NCBI RefSeq assembly: GCF_965363235.1
Contig: NC_134843.1
Location: forward strand, 48,727,535-48,791,534
Reading direction: 5' to 3'
DNA: 64,000 nt
From: Mytilus galloprovincialis
Lineage: Eukaryota; Mollusca; Bivalvia; Mytilida; Mytilidae
Shown: positions 23,901-36,084 of the stretch, one piece after another
Position numbering within the stretch: the first letter of the stretch is position 1
Layout: every line of letters begins with the position of its first letter
Program-made: the position numbers and the translations under genes
The notes under the pieces: generated by a model
What the model was told of the DNA's origin: nothing
What the model saw: the letters and a program-made list of their open reading frames with translations, nothing else
Databases searched by the model: none

Positions 23901-26390
23901 TCAAGTTCTTAATATTGTCATCTTTAAATTAACGATGAAATGTATGAAAAAACATATCTTAACAATTTGATATCATCATTATTTTACCACGATAACCATT
24001 TTATTTTAAATAGCTTGTATTTTTTTGTAATTTCATATTTTTAAAAGTTCTCAAATAGTTATGAACACAGTAATAATCATATGTCTTCCTTTATATTTTT
24101 AGGGGAGTTGTAACTGTCGATGTGCCTCTTGATAATTTGGAAATAAACCAATGTCCAATGGCATTTAGTGTCGCTAATGCCTTCAAAAATACAGCAAGAT
24201 GTCATAAGTCTACTAAGGTAAGTTTTGTATATCATTTACAGTGTGTCTTTTTGGGGTCTAAACGTGAAGCGGGATTGCCGATTTTTTGTAAGCGTGACAC
24301 GTGAAAGTCAAATTATTGTGTCGTGAAAACGGGAAATGAGGTCTAGCGGGACCCGGGAAATGACCAAAAAAAAAAATAGAATTGCTTTCGTAGATAGTGT
24401 AAGCGGGATGCGGGAATCTGACTAAACAGTAAGCGGGATCCGGGATGGGAACCTCCCAATGAGACCCCCTTTACACACTATTCGATCCCGTGCATCACTA
24501 ATAAAGATTATTCAAGAAGCAATAAATAATTAGAAATGTCACTAGACAGAAAAGGGTAAATAAACAAGTAGTTTCATATACAAATTGGGAATACACATTC
24601 ATTAATCGATCAGTGGATATACAGAAAAAAAGATTAAGGCACCAACCCTTCATCTTTTGTGGCAACACAATTTTTTCATACTTTAATGTTTTTTTTTTCA
24701 AATTTATTTAAATAACACAGGTGAAATAACATCCATGGACATGATAATTATTTTTTAAAACTCAATGCTGAATCAAATTGTTTTCCAAATTTTCAATGGG
24801 CTCAAAAGTATTGTTCACTTCCCTCTGAAACACATTATCGTATTCCAGAAATGTAGAATCAGATAAATCATATTTAAACACATGCCCATTACTCTGAATT
24901 ACCCAAATTATTGACAGAACATGAATCCACCCTATCTTTTTTTAGCACACTCCACTATTCTGTAACTTTTCGGCTGGTGTCACTACCGTTATTATTTTCT
25001 AAACTTTATGTCGTTGTCCTTTTTCCTTCGACTTATAAATTGTGATTTCCACTTTGGTATGACAAATTGTATCTTTTTCTTTTTTGTTAATCATCTATCC
25101 ATCAAATTTCATCTCGTATACGATATGCAGCGTTTCTCTCCTCAAATAGCAACAATTTTTAACTTCCAATGTAGTATCTTCATGAATGTATATTTTACTT
25201 CCAGTGATTTCCACTTTGGTATGACAAATTGTATCTTTTTCTTTTTTGTTAATCGTCTATCCATCAAATTTCATCTCGTATACGATATGCAGCGTTTCTC
25301 TCCTCAAGTAGCAACAATTTTTAACTTCCAATGTAGTGTCTTCATGAATGTATATTTTACTTCCAGTGTAAAATGATTCCTGGGTATAAATACTCACGAG
25401 GAGCATACCGATGTGATTGTAAACAAGGATACGAGTACCAGTTTGCTGATGGAAAGAACTTTATAGAAGGAAGTTTAGTAGAGCTGGAATATGAAAAGAA
25501 AGTCAAGGGACTATTCAGTCGGTAAGTCATTTTAAAATAAATTGAATAAATGAAAGCATATACTTTTTATACAATTTTGTCATTTTTATTATGTTTTTCA
25601 TTTCTTTTCATTTGTAAAAGCTTATTCGATGACTTTATTAGATTTTCTTTGTCAGATATAGTAACATTTGTTTACTTTAATAGGCATCTATGTTGGAATT
25701 TTTTTTTTTTGTCTCGCATCTTGTAACAAATATTCAATCAAGTTTGCATTAAAAAGAATATTAAACAAAACTAAACTGTTATTGAGCCGTATATGTATTA
25801 AATGAAAATGACATTTCTTTTAAAAGTTTATGAAGGGAAAAATACTTTACATACCATTTTTATCCATTTGTTTGATGTGTTTGAGCTTTTGATTTTGCAA
25901 TTTAATTAGGGACTTTCCGTTTTGAATTTCCTCGGAGTTCTGTATATTTGTTATTTTACGTTTTACTGGACTGAAGAATTTCGATTTATTTGTTACCAGT
26001 GGACTTTGTTTGCAGAATGGTCAACTTGAATCAGACACATCACAATAAGCTACAAATACCATGAATCCTGTCTATGATTAAAAGACGTAAAATCGAAAAC
26101 TTAAAAACTTTACAATAAATAAAAACAGTTGAAAAGAGTCGAAAGATAACCGGAGATTCACAAACTCATAAGTCAGAAAAATTTGAACAATTCCATGGCA
26201 AAAACGAAAAACGATCAATAAACAAACAGTTCACAGAAGCAAAGCATAGACAATTTAATTCTTATCTTCTCTTACTTTTTGTAGGTTTGATTCTCTAGTT
26301 TGTCGAGTACAAGGAGGCGCCACTGCAGTCGCTGTGAATTACTTTTCAGTTTTGATAGGGATGATTGTGTCATTAATGATGTCAAGATAA
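20038..26390 (+). CDS. Gene A: secreted two-module Cache/EGF-like protein
   Basis: Seven coding exons (20038-20990, 21584-21710, 22297-22462, 22867-23854, 24103-24217, 25367-25521, 26285-26390) join in phase to 869 aa. A signal peptide is visible (hydrophobic core IILVCL, likely cut after GIEA). Module 1 (about 27-440) is a Cache-like fold with a PWY motif at 216-218 and YFDCG at 284-288, then a cysteine-rich EGF-like part. A linker (441-496) starts with RKKR and ends with KRRRKR. Module 2 (about 497-840) repeats the plan. The C-terminus is hydrophobic (FSVLIGMIVSLMM), as in a GPI signal or short membrane segment. Exon 1 alone has seven N-glycosylation sequons. The modules recall GPR158/GPR179 ectodomains, but no seven-helix part follows. 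Ligand and function are unknown. Gene B is a close tandem paralog. Confidence 0.88.
21584..21710 (+). CDS. Gene A exon 2: end of Cache-like 1, start of Cys-rich part
   Basis: 127 nt, entered in phase 2 and left in phase 0, between TTTTTTTCTAG and GTAAGT. It encodes FVGVITMDTDF...FNPCG...ARCK, the counterpart of exon 5 in module 2. Confidence 0.9.
22297..22462 (+). CDS. Gene A exon 3: EGF-like 1
   Basis: 166 nt starting with a Cys codon straight after TTTTTTTAG. It encodes GGYICHCKGKY and ends in phase 1 at GTAAGT, and is the counterpart of exon 6. The final cysteine (FNCIRGD) matches the LVCRVQG of exon 7. Confidence 0.9.
22867..23854 (+). CDS. Gene A exon 4: linker with furin sites and Cache-like 2
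   Basis: 988 nt, phase 1 in, phase 2 out. Residues 441-444 are RKKR and 491-496 are KRRRKR, bracketing a charged Lys/Glu-rich linker that is 31 residues longer than in gene B. The rest is the second Cache-like region, with DNWVMTYSIPFF near its end. An ATG at 22821 lies in the intron and is not the start. Confidence 0.9.
24103..24217 (+). CDS. Gene A exon 5: end of Cache-like 2
   Basis: 115 nt, phase 2 to 0. It encodes GVVTVDVPLDNLEINQCP...TARCHKSTK. The VDVPLD ending is typical of the last strand of Cache domains. Confidence 0.88.
24270..24495. repeat. GC-richer insert in intron 5
   Basis: AGCGGGA-type motifs recur at least four times (AAGCGGGATTG, TAGCGGGACCC, AAGCGGGATGC, AAGCGGGATCC), each followed by more GGGA/GGAA. 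Composition stands out against the AT-rich intron, so it is probably an inserted element. It ends near CGTGCATCACTAAT. Confidence 0.45.
25043..25366 (+). repeat. 162-bp tandem duplication ending at the exon 6 splice acceptor
   Basis: Units 25043-25204 and 25205-25366 differ at only about three positions. Each ends in the same TATATTTTACTTCCAG. The second is the true acceptor of exon 6. The first is a decoy, followed at once by TGA in the reading phase. Confidence 0.93.
25367..25521 (+). CDS. Gene A exon 6: EGF-like 2
   Basis: 155 nt starting with a Cys codon, phase 0 to 2. It encodes YSRGAYRCDCKQGYEY and IEGSLVELEYEKK. Donor is GTAAGT at 25522. Very similar to gene B 44404-44558 and to broken copies at 48.8-49.7 kb. 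Confidence 0.9.
25857..25990. repeat. R1 copy in intron 6 of gene A
   Basis: ATCCATTTGTTTGATGTGTTT, GAGCTTTTGATTTTGC and GGGACTTTCCGTTTTGAATT, then CTCGGAGTTCTGTAT. This is the R1 core in plus orientation. Confidence 0.75.
26085..26280. repeat. R6-like copy in intron 6 of gene A
   Basis: GAGATTCACAAACTCATAAG and AAAAACGAAAAACGATCAAT match the pattern of the R6 copy at 53945-54185; degenerate. Confidence 0.5.
26285..26390 (+). CDS. Gene A exon 7: last Cys and hydrophobic tail
   Basis: 106 nt after TTTTTGTAG. It encodes FDSLVCRVQGG, then a hydrophobic stretch ending SLMMSR and TAA at 26388-26390. A small-residue patch (GGATA) before the hydrophobic run could hold a GPI omega site. Confidence 0.85.
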
Positions 26391-27330
26391 ACAGAGTAAA
26401 ACTCATCTAGAAAACATGATATGTATCATCAGTTACAAAAGATGTACACGAGAACATTTTTCATTTACAATGTATAAGAAGAGAAGAGACAAACAATTGT
26501 AACTATTAATGTGCATTTATCATATGATTCAAAATCATTCTTAACTTCTGCAATTGATATTGGATTGTGTACGTTATAGAAGTATAATCACTTGTTTATC
26601 TACTTAGTAGAACAAAAAACGTTTTTAGTCATAGCGAATATAAAATTGATGTATTCATGCCTTTTTGGTTGATGAATTCACGAACATATGCCTCACATTG
26701 AGACTGATAGGGTCTTGTAAAGACAACTCTGAATAACTTATGTTATCATAAAACATTGAATATATGAAATCCATTCCAAGTATTATTATTACAGCAAATT
26801 GTATTAATCAAGAAAGAACGTGACTCATGGTACCAGTGCTATTTTGTATTATTGAATTACTTATTTTTAATTTTTATATTTATATTTTTTACATTGACTT
26901 GAAATCCATTTTTATGAATCTCATTTTTTGTAAATTTATTTTATTGGAATGAGAAAAAATTGGGTGTTTTTGTTATCGTTTCCAGTTTTGACCAAACTGT
27001 TCCTAATGGCAACTGCACTATTCAAATGTCAATTTATCGCATGTCAAATTCGTTTTAATTTAATTGTTATAGAATATCATTCCAGGGTTTATTCCCGAAG
27101 GTCCCATTTTTTCGGATTTCTGATTGTCTCACATTATTTTATTATCTTTAAAATAAATCATTGCATGAGCATATTAGCAGTTGATATCAATTATAAATGG
27201 ATATCAATTGATGAATTAATCATGAGAATGCACTTTTGGTTAAATAATATAACATACATTGATAATCGAGGTCTATACTATAAACAAATATCGGGATGAG
27301 AGGAGAATTCCAATATTTTGAGAATAAATA
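26391..27330 (+). other. Gene A 3' UTR and flank
   Basis: No coding signal. The first clear AATAAA is at 27323-27328, about 930 nt after the stop. It is a possible polyadenylation signal; nearer variant signals cannot be excluded. Confidence 0.35.
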
Positions 27331-27829
27331 TATATATTTTCTATTATCTTCAAGGTTTTATTTCATGAATAAACACATACACCCAATTTTGTTTCTTCTT
27401 ATTTCATTTCTATGATATGCAGATTAGGGTTTGGAGATTGATTTGAAGAAAAATATATATATTTCAAATCACAACGTCACATAAGCATTAATTTCATTAC
27501 CTTTTACCTGTAATTAAAAAAATCTGATATTTGGAAAGACATCAATTGGACTAGTGACTTAGATTTTTTTTTAGAAAATTGAATTCCATACCAGATTCAT
27601 TATCATTTATTCAAATTTTCATTCTTTGTTAAAATACAGCTTAATAAAAACAAGAGTTCACACACTGACTTGTCTCAACTTCTTTCCTAATCATTGATGT
27701 TATGTGGATAGTCCTAAATATAAAGCTTTACTACAACTATCACATGATACAAGAAAATGAGATCAAGGTCAAGGTCATATAAACCGACCAAGAAATAAAA
27801 CCAAAACGAGAATCACCTCAGATCAAAAT
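27331..27829. other. Intergenic, nothing recognised
   Basis: AT-rich; no exon or repeat recognised. Confidence 0.4.
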
Positions 27830-28060
27830 ACCAAAATAGTTATAAAGCCAAGCATCCTTAGTTTTTTGAAAAATGCATACTTTTGTAAACAGGAAATTTA
27901 TAAAAATGACCATATAATTGATAATCATGTCAACACCAAAGTGCTGACTTCTTGGCTGGTGATAACATCAGGGACGAAACGTCCACCAGCAGTGGCATCG
28001 ACCCAGTGGTGTAAAGTAAACTTAGTACCAAAGCATAATGTACATGTTAATATTACAGAA
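27830..28060. repeat. R2-related repeat
   Basis: GTAAACAGGAAATTTATAAA, AAAGTGCTGACTTCTTGGC, GGTGATAACATCAGGGACG and AAACGTCCACCAGC match, in inverse, the block at 62055-62190. Confidence 0.65.
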
Positions 28061-29959
28061 TCCCAAAGCGGAAAATTCTTCAAAATGTGTCTCCATACAA
28101 GCGCATAGATGAAATTGAAGCGTTAGTACATCGACTTGTTCAGTATCAAGTATTCAGTAGTTCAACATAATTTATAATGTGAAAATAATATCTGATACCT
28201 TTAACGACAATGCTATCTATATATGACTTTTAAATTTTCATAAATATTGTTCTATTTTGTTTTGTATCGTACATTGAAAATCTGTCAAAATTAATTAAAA
28301 CATTTCCATAACCCTAGTTTATCTACCCAGTCAGGCTTCTACTTCGTCAAAATTATCTCCCCATTACGCCAGTTCATTTTCACAATCGTAGAAATGGAAG
28401 CCATTGTAGGGATGACGCGCTGCCAATTTTGCTCTCGGAAACCGATAAATTTATACACATTTCACCATTCCGATCCTTATATGGCAGTTGTATTTTAAAA
28501 GACAAATGTATCAACTAGCTAATTAGCATCAGTTAATGATCTTGTCTGCATTGATTCAACTTAAAACTATTGTCTGATCGGTTGTCAGGTGGAATTTTTG
28601 AAAATTCATTAACATTTAAAAAAAATCTAGTGAAATATTTCGTGGAAGGGTAGACTAGATTTTTTTAGTGGTTGAAGACTATAAACCCTAGTTTTCACAC
28701 ACAAAAAATTATAATTTTTCGAAGATATGCTTTTTCATTATCCAACTTGAAAGACTGTCGTAAAGTACTTTCAGTAAAAAAATAGCTATTCGAACACACC
28801 TACTCTGTTTTTGTGATTCATTAGATAGGTATTTCACTTGACCCATATATTTCATCTTTTAGTACTGTGATCTTTTTATGTTATAAAGTCAACCTGTAGC
28901 TTTTATATATAAAAATGATAGAATCTGAAGCGAGACGATGTATGAAATATTCTTGCTTTGTACGATATCAAGACAAAATATTCAACTCAAACACGCCCTA
29001 ACATAAAAAGGTGCACTCGATTTTCTCTTTTCGATACAATTGTTACCCATTTTTTTTGAATTTTTTCTTGAGTCACATAATGGAAGGGCAGACACGAAAA
29101 TTACTGAACTAATAGATTGATATGTTTTCCGTCCGTGGTAATTTTTTTAAAAAAAAATCGGATTTATGCATTTTCTACATCCAACTTGAAAGATACCCAT
29201 GTCGTCGACTTGATATCTAATTGTTCTGTTTCACTATGTACTAAATAAATTAAACTTATGCAAATGGTGTTTTTAAAATAAAACACGTCGTAATTGAGAA
29301 GAAAATTGTAATTTTGTTTGTTTCTATTAACTTTTAAAATTTTTGTCACTATAGTAATCATTACAGTAAGCATTTATCGCCTTCTCCAACAAAGAGCTTC
29401 GATTCTTTTGTTCTATTTCAACCGGGTTTCCGACTGTACCAATAACCATCGGACAAAGTTAAAGAATAGATTTCGATAAACATAGTTAGACAACAATGAT
29501 TCCGTTGCAGGATTTTCTGGTGTGTTTCTTGTTTTAGTTTGTTTGAAAATTAATGTTTTTTTTACCGTTTACTTATATCATCTGTTAGATTGATCAACAT
29601 TCATTTATATTTTATAGAAGAACAGATAACTACGTATAATGTTTGTACAAATAATAAATTATCATCAAAAGTTTGGTTAAACTTACGGAATAACGTATTT
29701 GACGCTGTGACCCTTATCGGTATATCATTTATCAAAGACCTCTGGATTCCCTACAACTCACTAGTAGATTGGCAAAGATTAGTTTGATTGCATTCCTTAT
29801 GACATTAAGCAATAGAGATAGCATTACAATTGACATACTCTGTACGCTAGATGCAACCATTAAGATATTGCGAGAATAAACAAGCGAATATTGAGTTAAC
29901 AGCATACGAGTGAAAATGAACTCTGAACAAATCTCAATAATAACATTAACGGTACCAAT
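28061..29959. other. Intergenic, nothing recognised
   Basis: No supported gene or repeat; short open frames are AT-rich and lack splice context. Confidence 0.4.
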
Positions 29960-30065
29960 TTTCCTGCACCAGGTGCACATTTCAACAATACATGTCTCTT
30001 CAGTGATGCCTGGGCCAAAATATTTGAAAGTAAGGTTCCTTATACTGTACTTACATAGCATTTTC
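29960..30065. repeat. R5 copy
   Basis: GCACCAGGTGCACATTTCAAC, TGTCTCTTCAGTGATGCC and GGGCCAAAATATTTGAAAG; same pattern as 17958-18120. Confidence 0.65.
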
Positions 30066-31498
30066 AATACATATTAAAGTCTAAACGGTTATAAGAATCG
30101 TTAGGATAATGTCCCATTCACGTATGCCTTTTCACTCTGTTATTCTAATTAAACGTGTATGATACCTATTTTCGTCATTAGTGGCAATTGATCAACGAAA
30201 CTGACACTGTGAGGAACACTTAGTGAAGGACATCAGGGCAAAGGTCTGTGTAAATCTTTATGAGAGTGCTCAAAAGAAAATGATGAACAAAGAGTACTTT
30301 GATATATTTACTAATATCCCAAGGGTTTGTTTTCTTATGTGCAATATACGATTCCGATTCAGTGCATAAGAAACATGCACCTTGAACAGGTACCTGTCCA
30401 CTTTAATAAAACTCTAATGTTGGGAAGCATATATATTGAAAATTCTTAAAACAGTATCAAAACAAAAGAAAATCTGAACAGAACAGTCAAAATTACATCA
30501 TATTCTTTTTTGACACGGTCAAAATTTGCTGTCTCCTATTTATAAGCAAACCTGTTAAAAAGTGGGACTCGAGAAAGCGAAGTAACACAGGCACTATACA
30601 TTATGTTTCGCAAGTCGACAATAGTTTTGTTAGGTCAAACGACTTCAGTAACAGAGAGACCATCGACGCACCTGTTTGCAAGAAAGAGGTCCTGAACTAC
30701 TGAAAACATTATATTTTTATGGAAAATACGATTATTGCTACATCTTGGAATTTACACAAAGTAATAAGGTGCGTCTGCATGGAAATCACGCTAAAACACT
30801 AACTTTGGTACTGATGAAAATTTCAACCATATGTTTATTATTTTCATCGTTTATGGTTTATTCAAAATAGAACATATGTGTATTAAACTGAACTCTTCAA
30901 GTTGAGTTTTAGTTAGAAATTTTTGTCACCCAATTTATAATATTTTATTGATATCTGTACATTTGTTAGTTGGTACCTTATCCCGCCTCGGTTAAATACG
31001 AATAGAACATACTCATTCAGCTGTTAGTTTTGTTAGCATTATACATACAATTTTACATACTTAAATTATAAACCATTTCAGTAGTTACAAGTATGATTCT
31101 TATATCATTTGCATACCTATAAATACTTGAATTGGATTGGTCAATTCGAATTTTTCTCTTGGTTTACACTTCGATAAACCATGTTTCCGAAACTACTTTC
31201 GTAATCTATTCATGCCCGATACACATTCTTGCAGGGATACTGGGATTTTCAGCAAATTGCGATTATAAAACAATTGCATAACAGTTGTTTCTATTCTAAT
31301 GCATTTATAACCAAAATTTTCAAGGGAAAGATTATTTCGTTTTAGATTCTGATGCATTTATCGGACATTTATATTTTTTAGAAAGTAAGATGGCGGCGTA
31401 CTCCTTAGTTACGACATGCCATTGTGCTTTTGATGGCAAATATAGCAGCCATCAAACAAATAATGTAAATTAATAATCGCGTATGTTTGGCTGAAGAA
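30066..31498. other. Intergenic, nothing recognised
   Basis: No supported gene or clear repeat. Confidence 0.4.
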
Positions 31499-31596
31499 TT
31501 ATAAGGATTAATCACCTTTTTTTCTAGAGGTTTTTGATGTGTAAACCGGGTCTCTTACCTCCGGTCCTCTAGAAAAAAGGTGTTTAATCCTTATAA
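31499..31596. repeat. Inverted repeat, ~32 nt arms
   Basis: TTATAAGGATTAATCACC plus TTTTTTTCTAGAGG is mirrored by CCTCTAGAAAAAAGG plus TGTTTAATCCTTATAA, around a spacer of about 35 nt. MITE-like. Confidence 0.75.
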
Positions 31597-32879
31597 TGAA
31601 TAGATTCAAAGCTGTCGTCATAGCTGTTGAAATTAAGAAATAATGATTTCAAAGTTGAGAGGATTAAAAAAAATGTAATCATATTTGATGATATTTCATA
31701 TGATCACAAGTAAAAGACACTTATATATGGATTCTGAAACCTACACATGAACATGTCTTCACATCAAATGGAATTTTCGCTAATATTCACATAATCACAA
31801 AATACGTTAAAATTATCTCGACTGAATAATTTCTGCCACTGATTTTGATATAATCTAATCTAATTATTTTTGAGGCATGTTAAACATTCTATACTCAGAG
31901 CGGATAAGAAATACAACTGTATAATAACCATTTACAAACGAGGAAACTACTCTATCGGTTTCCAAATGCTACCAGCTATAATAATAAGTAGTAACAATTA
32001 CATTGTTTGAAATATATTACATGAAAAACATTGAGAACAAGATAATTCCGAGGGCAGTTAAGTAGAAACTGATTGTTATAACTGCATTATTGTCGTGCAT
32101 TTGGCGAAAGAGTATTGAATGTTACGTAACATGCAGCAACTGTCTGACCTCCTTCCAAACTTATTGTTAGATGCATTCACGCTATTCTATAGGTGCATAT
32201 AATGACAAGGGTTTAGATTTTATATCTTTGTCGAAATTCAGACGTTTTAGGTAAGTACACAATTAAGAATTGAAAGCTTCTTTTTATAATAGTTTATTGG
32301 GGTGTAAACGACTTGACCGAAGCACATTTTGTATGAAACGCGGAAGCAATTGGTATTCAAAATAAGCGCACGATCAATGCTTTTAAAACTAACAAAATTA
32401 TAAAAAGTGCCAGTCAATTCTTAATATCACATATAGATGCTACAACAAGCTTTTCTATACATTGTAACGGATAGCACGTACAGTCATAGCTATTGTGTTT
32501 TATTTGGATACACAATTTGATATTGAAGTGCCTCGCGATTATTTAATCGTCATTACGGATTTAAATGAAACATAAGAATAACCAAAGTACTTAAGATAAA
32601 GTTTTATATATTTCACTGAGTTTTTTTTCAAGTCCTTGCTGAGATAATATCTATCAGGTTCAAAAAGCGTTAGATTTTCAATCATTTTGCGGTTCCCTTG
32701 ACAAAGTAAATATTCACGGTTTACTCACTGACCTAAAAGTAAACATAAATAGAGAAGATGTCATTTTACCTCTATTTATCTATTTTGGAGGTGAAATAAT
32801 ACGACGTAATAAATAGTTGCAATCATTTCAATCTATGATCGAGTTATAACAAGGGAGTTATTTCTAATATTGATATAAA
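31597..32879. other. Intergenic, nothing recognised
   Basis: No supported gene. ATAAATAGAG / CTCTATTTAT near 32745-32780 is a small inverted repeat only. Confidence 0.4.
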
Positions 32880-33030
32880 AGTAGACCTTAAGAAATACCG
32901 AACTCAAAAGAAAATTCAAAACGTAAAGTTCTTCATCAAATGGCAAAATCTCAAACACATTCAATTAATTGAAAACAACTGTCATATTTCTGATTTTGGT
33001 ACATGCGTTTCCATATGTAGGAAATGGTTG
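32880..33030. repeat. R1 copy, inverted
   Basis: AAAATTCAAAACGTAAAGTTC, AAATGGCAAAATCTCAAACAC and GAAAACAACTGTCATATTTC are reverse complements of the R1 core. Confidence 0.7.
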
Positions 33031-33367
33031 AAAATATCTTTGGGTGATGTTCTCATATTTATCTTTGAACCAAGACGTGTCCTAAGACCATCATATGACA
33101 CGTCTTTGTCATAAGTCTTGTTCTTTATGCTCTCTGAACTAAGGATATATCGCATTTTTCGTCCGAACTTAAGGCAGGATATCTTCATCCTAACTTTCAA
33201 CATCTCAGACAATTATTTTTAAACACCATCGGATATTAACTCGAATACAAAAAAATTGTAAAAATAATTTTAAACTTTGAAATTCGTGTGTCATGAGACG
33301 ATTACACTACATATATTATTCTTATTTCATGAATAGCAATCCTTTTTTGATATTATTTTATATTTAC

Positions 33368-34478
33368 TAGGGATGGCAACGAGTACTCGAGTACTCGGGT
33401 ACTCACTCGGAAGGCCGAGAACTCGAGTACAGTTTTAGTACTCGGATACTCGTTTGCCTGTTATACATCTAGAGATATTTCTCTTCACATTTCAACTCAC
33501 TTTAATTCCGTTGAAATATCCCCTTCGTAATATTAAAAAAAAAAAAAATTAACAACATAAATATGTTTATCCTGAGGATACCTTTTGTTATATTAATACC
33601 AGCAATGTCCTTTTCATGTGCACAACTGGTAACTAAAAATATAAATTTCAAAAAGTATTGCGTCTGAAATTGTAGACTAGATCATATTCTAAACAAGAAC
33701 AAAATCAAAGTGACCGGCGGTGAACCCTACGCAACTGATTCGAGACCTTTTAACGGTGCTTGTACACGGATGAACACTTTGGATCAATAATAAACTAATC
33801 ACAAACCGTAATTTTTTTTACCTTTGTTTGTTAATCAAGATTTCTATGTAAACGTGATTAGTATGAGATTAATTTAATGACTCTGTATTTGAAACTTATC
33901 TATAATTGTTTAATTTACAATTTCAAGATAGGCGAGAGCTACATTCAATCCCATAAATGGAAAATAAACTGACAACGTCATGGCTAAAAAACAGAAGAAA
34001 ATCAGACAAACGATAGTGCAAAAAAAAAAAAACAAAAAAAAACCATCAAAAGTAAGACTGAGCAGCACGAAAGAGCGCAAATAATTTGAAGTCCAACATT
34101 GCTGTGGATAAATTAATGGACAAGTCGTATTATAAAAAATATCAACTCCCCAGGAACAGATGATACATATATTGTCTACTTTGTCGGACTTTATATGCAA
34201 AACATTTAGACTTATATTTGAATTTGGTTCTTTAACACATGCACACACATGATAGGTTATTTGTAAAAAAAAACCCAACGGCGATCAGTAATTCATTGTT
34301 TATTTGACACAAAAAAAAACAGAGGATCAAACAATGTTTGTAGTAAGTTTGTCTACTGCATCCCTACTTAAATCGAAACTTTTCAATAGACGTTTCAGAT
34401 TCATCCGAGTAATTGAGAGTACTCGAGTATCATGACCGAGTATCCGAGTATTAAATTTTAGATCTTTTGACATCACTA
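33368..34478. mobile_element. hAT-like non-autonomous DNA transposon
   Basis: The left end TAGGGATGGCAA and right end TTGACATCACTA form 12-bp terminal inverted repeats with 10 of 12 matches. The flanks ATATTTAC (33360-33367) and ATAATTAC (34479-34486) look like an 8-bp target duplication with one change. Both features are typical of hAT elements. Subterminal GAGTACTC/ACTCGAGTA motifs repeat at both ends. At about 1.1 kb with no transposase frame, it would need a helper. An R6-like block (33958-34070) is nested inside. Confidence 0.65.
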
Positions 34479-34486
34479 ATAATTAC

Positions 34487-36084
34487 ATTTGAAATTAGGC
34501 ATTTAATTCTATACATGCTATGATAAAATTCGAAAAAAATGTTGTTGATTTAGAAAAAAAATATTCTTTTACAATTTAAAATTTCGCACATGGCATATGT
34601 TTAGGACGTCCTTACAGAAGATGCGTATGCGATGGTTTCGAGACGCAACTTAAAGAGTGTCATAAGATGATACTAAGTCCATCCTAAAATTGGTCTTATG
34701 AAGTGTCTTAGGAAGAATCTTAGGATACTTCCGAGAACACATCTCCTGGTTTCATAGCTAGCTTTATCTCTCACGTGTATGAAAGTCTCATAGAATTCCA
34801 TTATATTGACAATAATATGCAAACAAGACAAACAGATATAATATGAATATTTTTGAATTGATTGACTATAAAGGGGCATGTAAAGTATTGGAATTATTGG
34901 TCCCACCATTGGACTATTTAAAATGAGTTAGTTATTTACACTTTTGATGAATGTGAGCTAAATTAAATATTGGTATGCGTCTTTGGGACAAACATCTATA
35001 ATGTTGAACTATACGGACGGCATCATGATTTGGTTGATCGTCATAAAATATCTGTGTCACGAATGACAATGGATATGCAACGTGTCCATTTCCTCCTTTG
35101 TCTCGATTGTAATCCCCGAATAAGGCAGGTCAACTAAACTTTCTTTGATTGACTATCATGACGGGTGTCACAAGTGGACAGGAACTGCGTATTTGATGAT
35201 AGTGATTATGCATTATTTTTCGCTATTGTATCACGTTCTGTTTGATTGTCTAATGTAATTGTAGTTTGAAACAATTTGACAAACCCTTCGCCCTGAACAT
35301 TTCTTGTCAAACTTTTACATCCAGTAAATTTTTAACGCTAGATAAAGTATTTGCACCGATGATTTATAAATTCATTGATGTTGCAAAGAAATAAAAAAAA
35401 GCTCCCCTATCGTTTGATTCTTAATTATCATATATTATTTATCAACGTACCGAAACATATCGTTCATTTGAGATTCAGCATTTTGACAAAATTTATCAAA
35501 TTTATAGCATCCCATACTATCAAACTAATGGCTTATATGTTTCAATATATCTATTTATATCCATGAAGAAGCCTTGGTCTAGTTCTCATTTCATGAATTA
35601 CTACTGTAACTTTATATCACGCACGATATTTTTTTTTCATTGTTGAATGAATGGTGTATCATTACAGAAGGTGTCTAAACGATTTACTGATAAAGATGTA
35701 TTGAAATTCAATGCTCTGTTTTGCCAGTATATTGACTATTTAAATGAAATTACCATAAAATGAAAGCTTTTGAATGAACAAGAAATAAAGTTAATGCATT
35801 CAAGGCAACACATAATAAATTACAACACATAAAATGCATAGCCTTCAAAAATACTTTTTTAAGCTATTTGTCAAAATATAATCTTTTATACATAATGATC
35901 ATTTGTGGGTCAGAAATTATATTCGGATTGCAAAATAGTTGATAGGATTATTACAAGTGTTCTCATAAACAAGTATACTTTTCTTATTTATAAATGAGAA
36001 AAAAACTCTTCGGGCGGTAATGTAACAGTGTAACAGTGGTATCAATCGAAAATTAATGAATTAACAGCAGTTCAAAGCCAATAA
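34487..36084. other. Intergenic, nothing recognised
   Basis: No supported gene. A short CTTAGGA-rich patch lies near 34665-34735. Confidence 0.4.

Noticed and set aside
25008-25376. 122-codon frame before exon 6 of gene A
   Set aside because: It is produced by the 162-bp intron duplication, whose unit is a multiple of three.
33910-34278. 122-codon minus-strand frame
   Set aside because: Sits inside the hAT-like element and crosses poly-A tracts; no transposase motifs.
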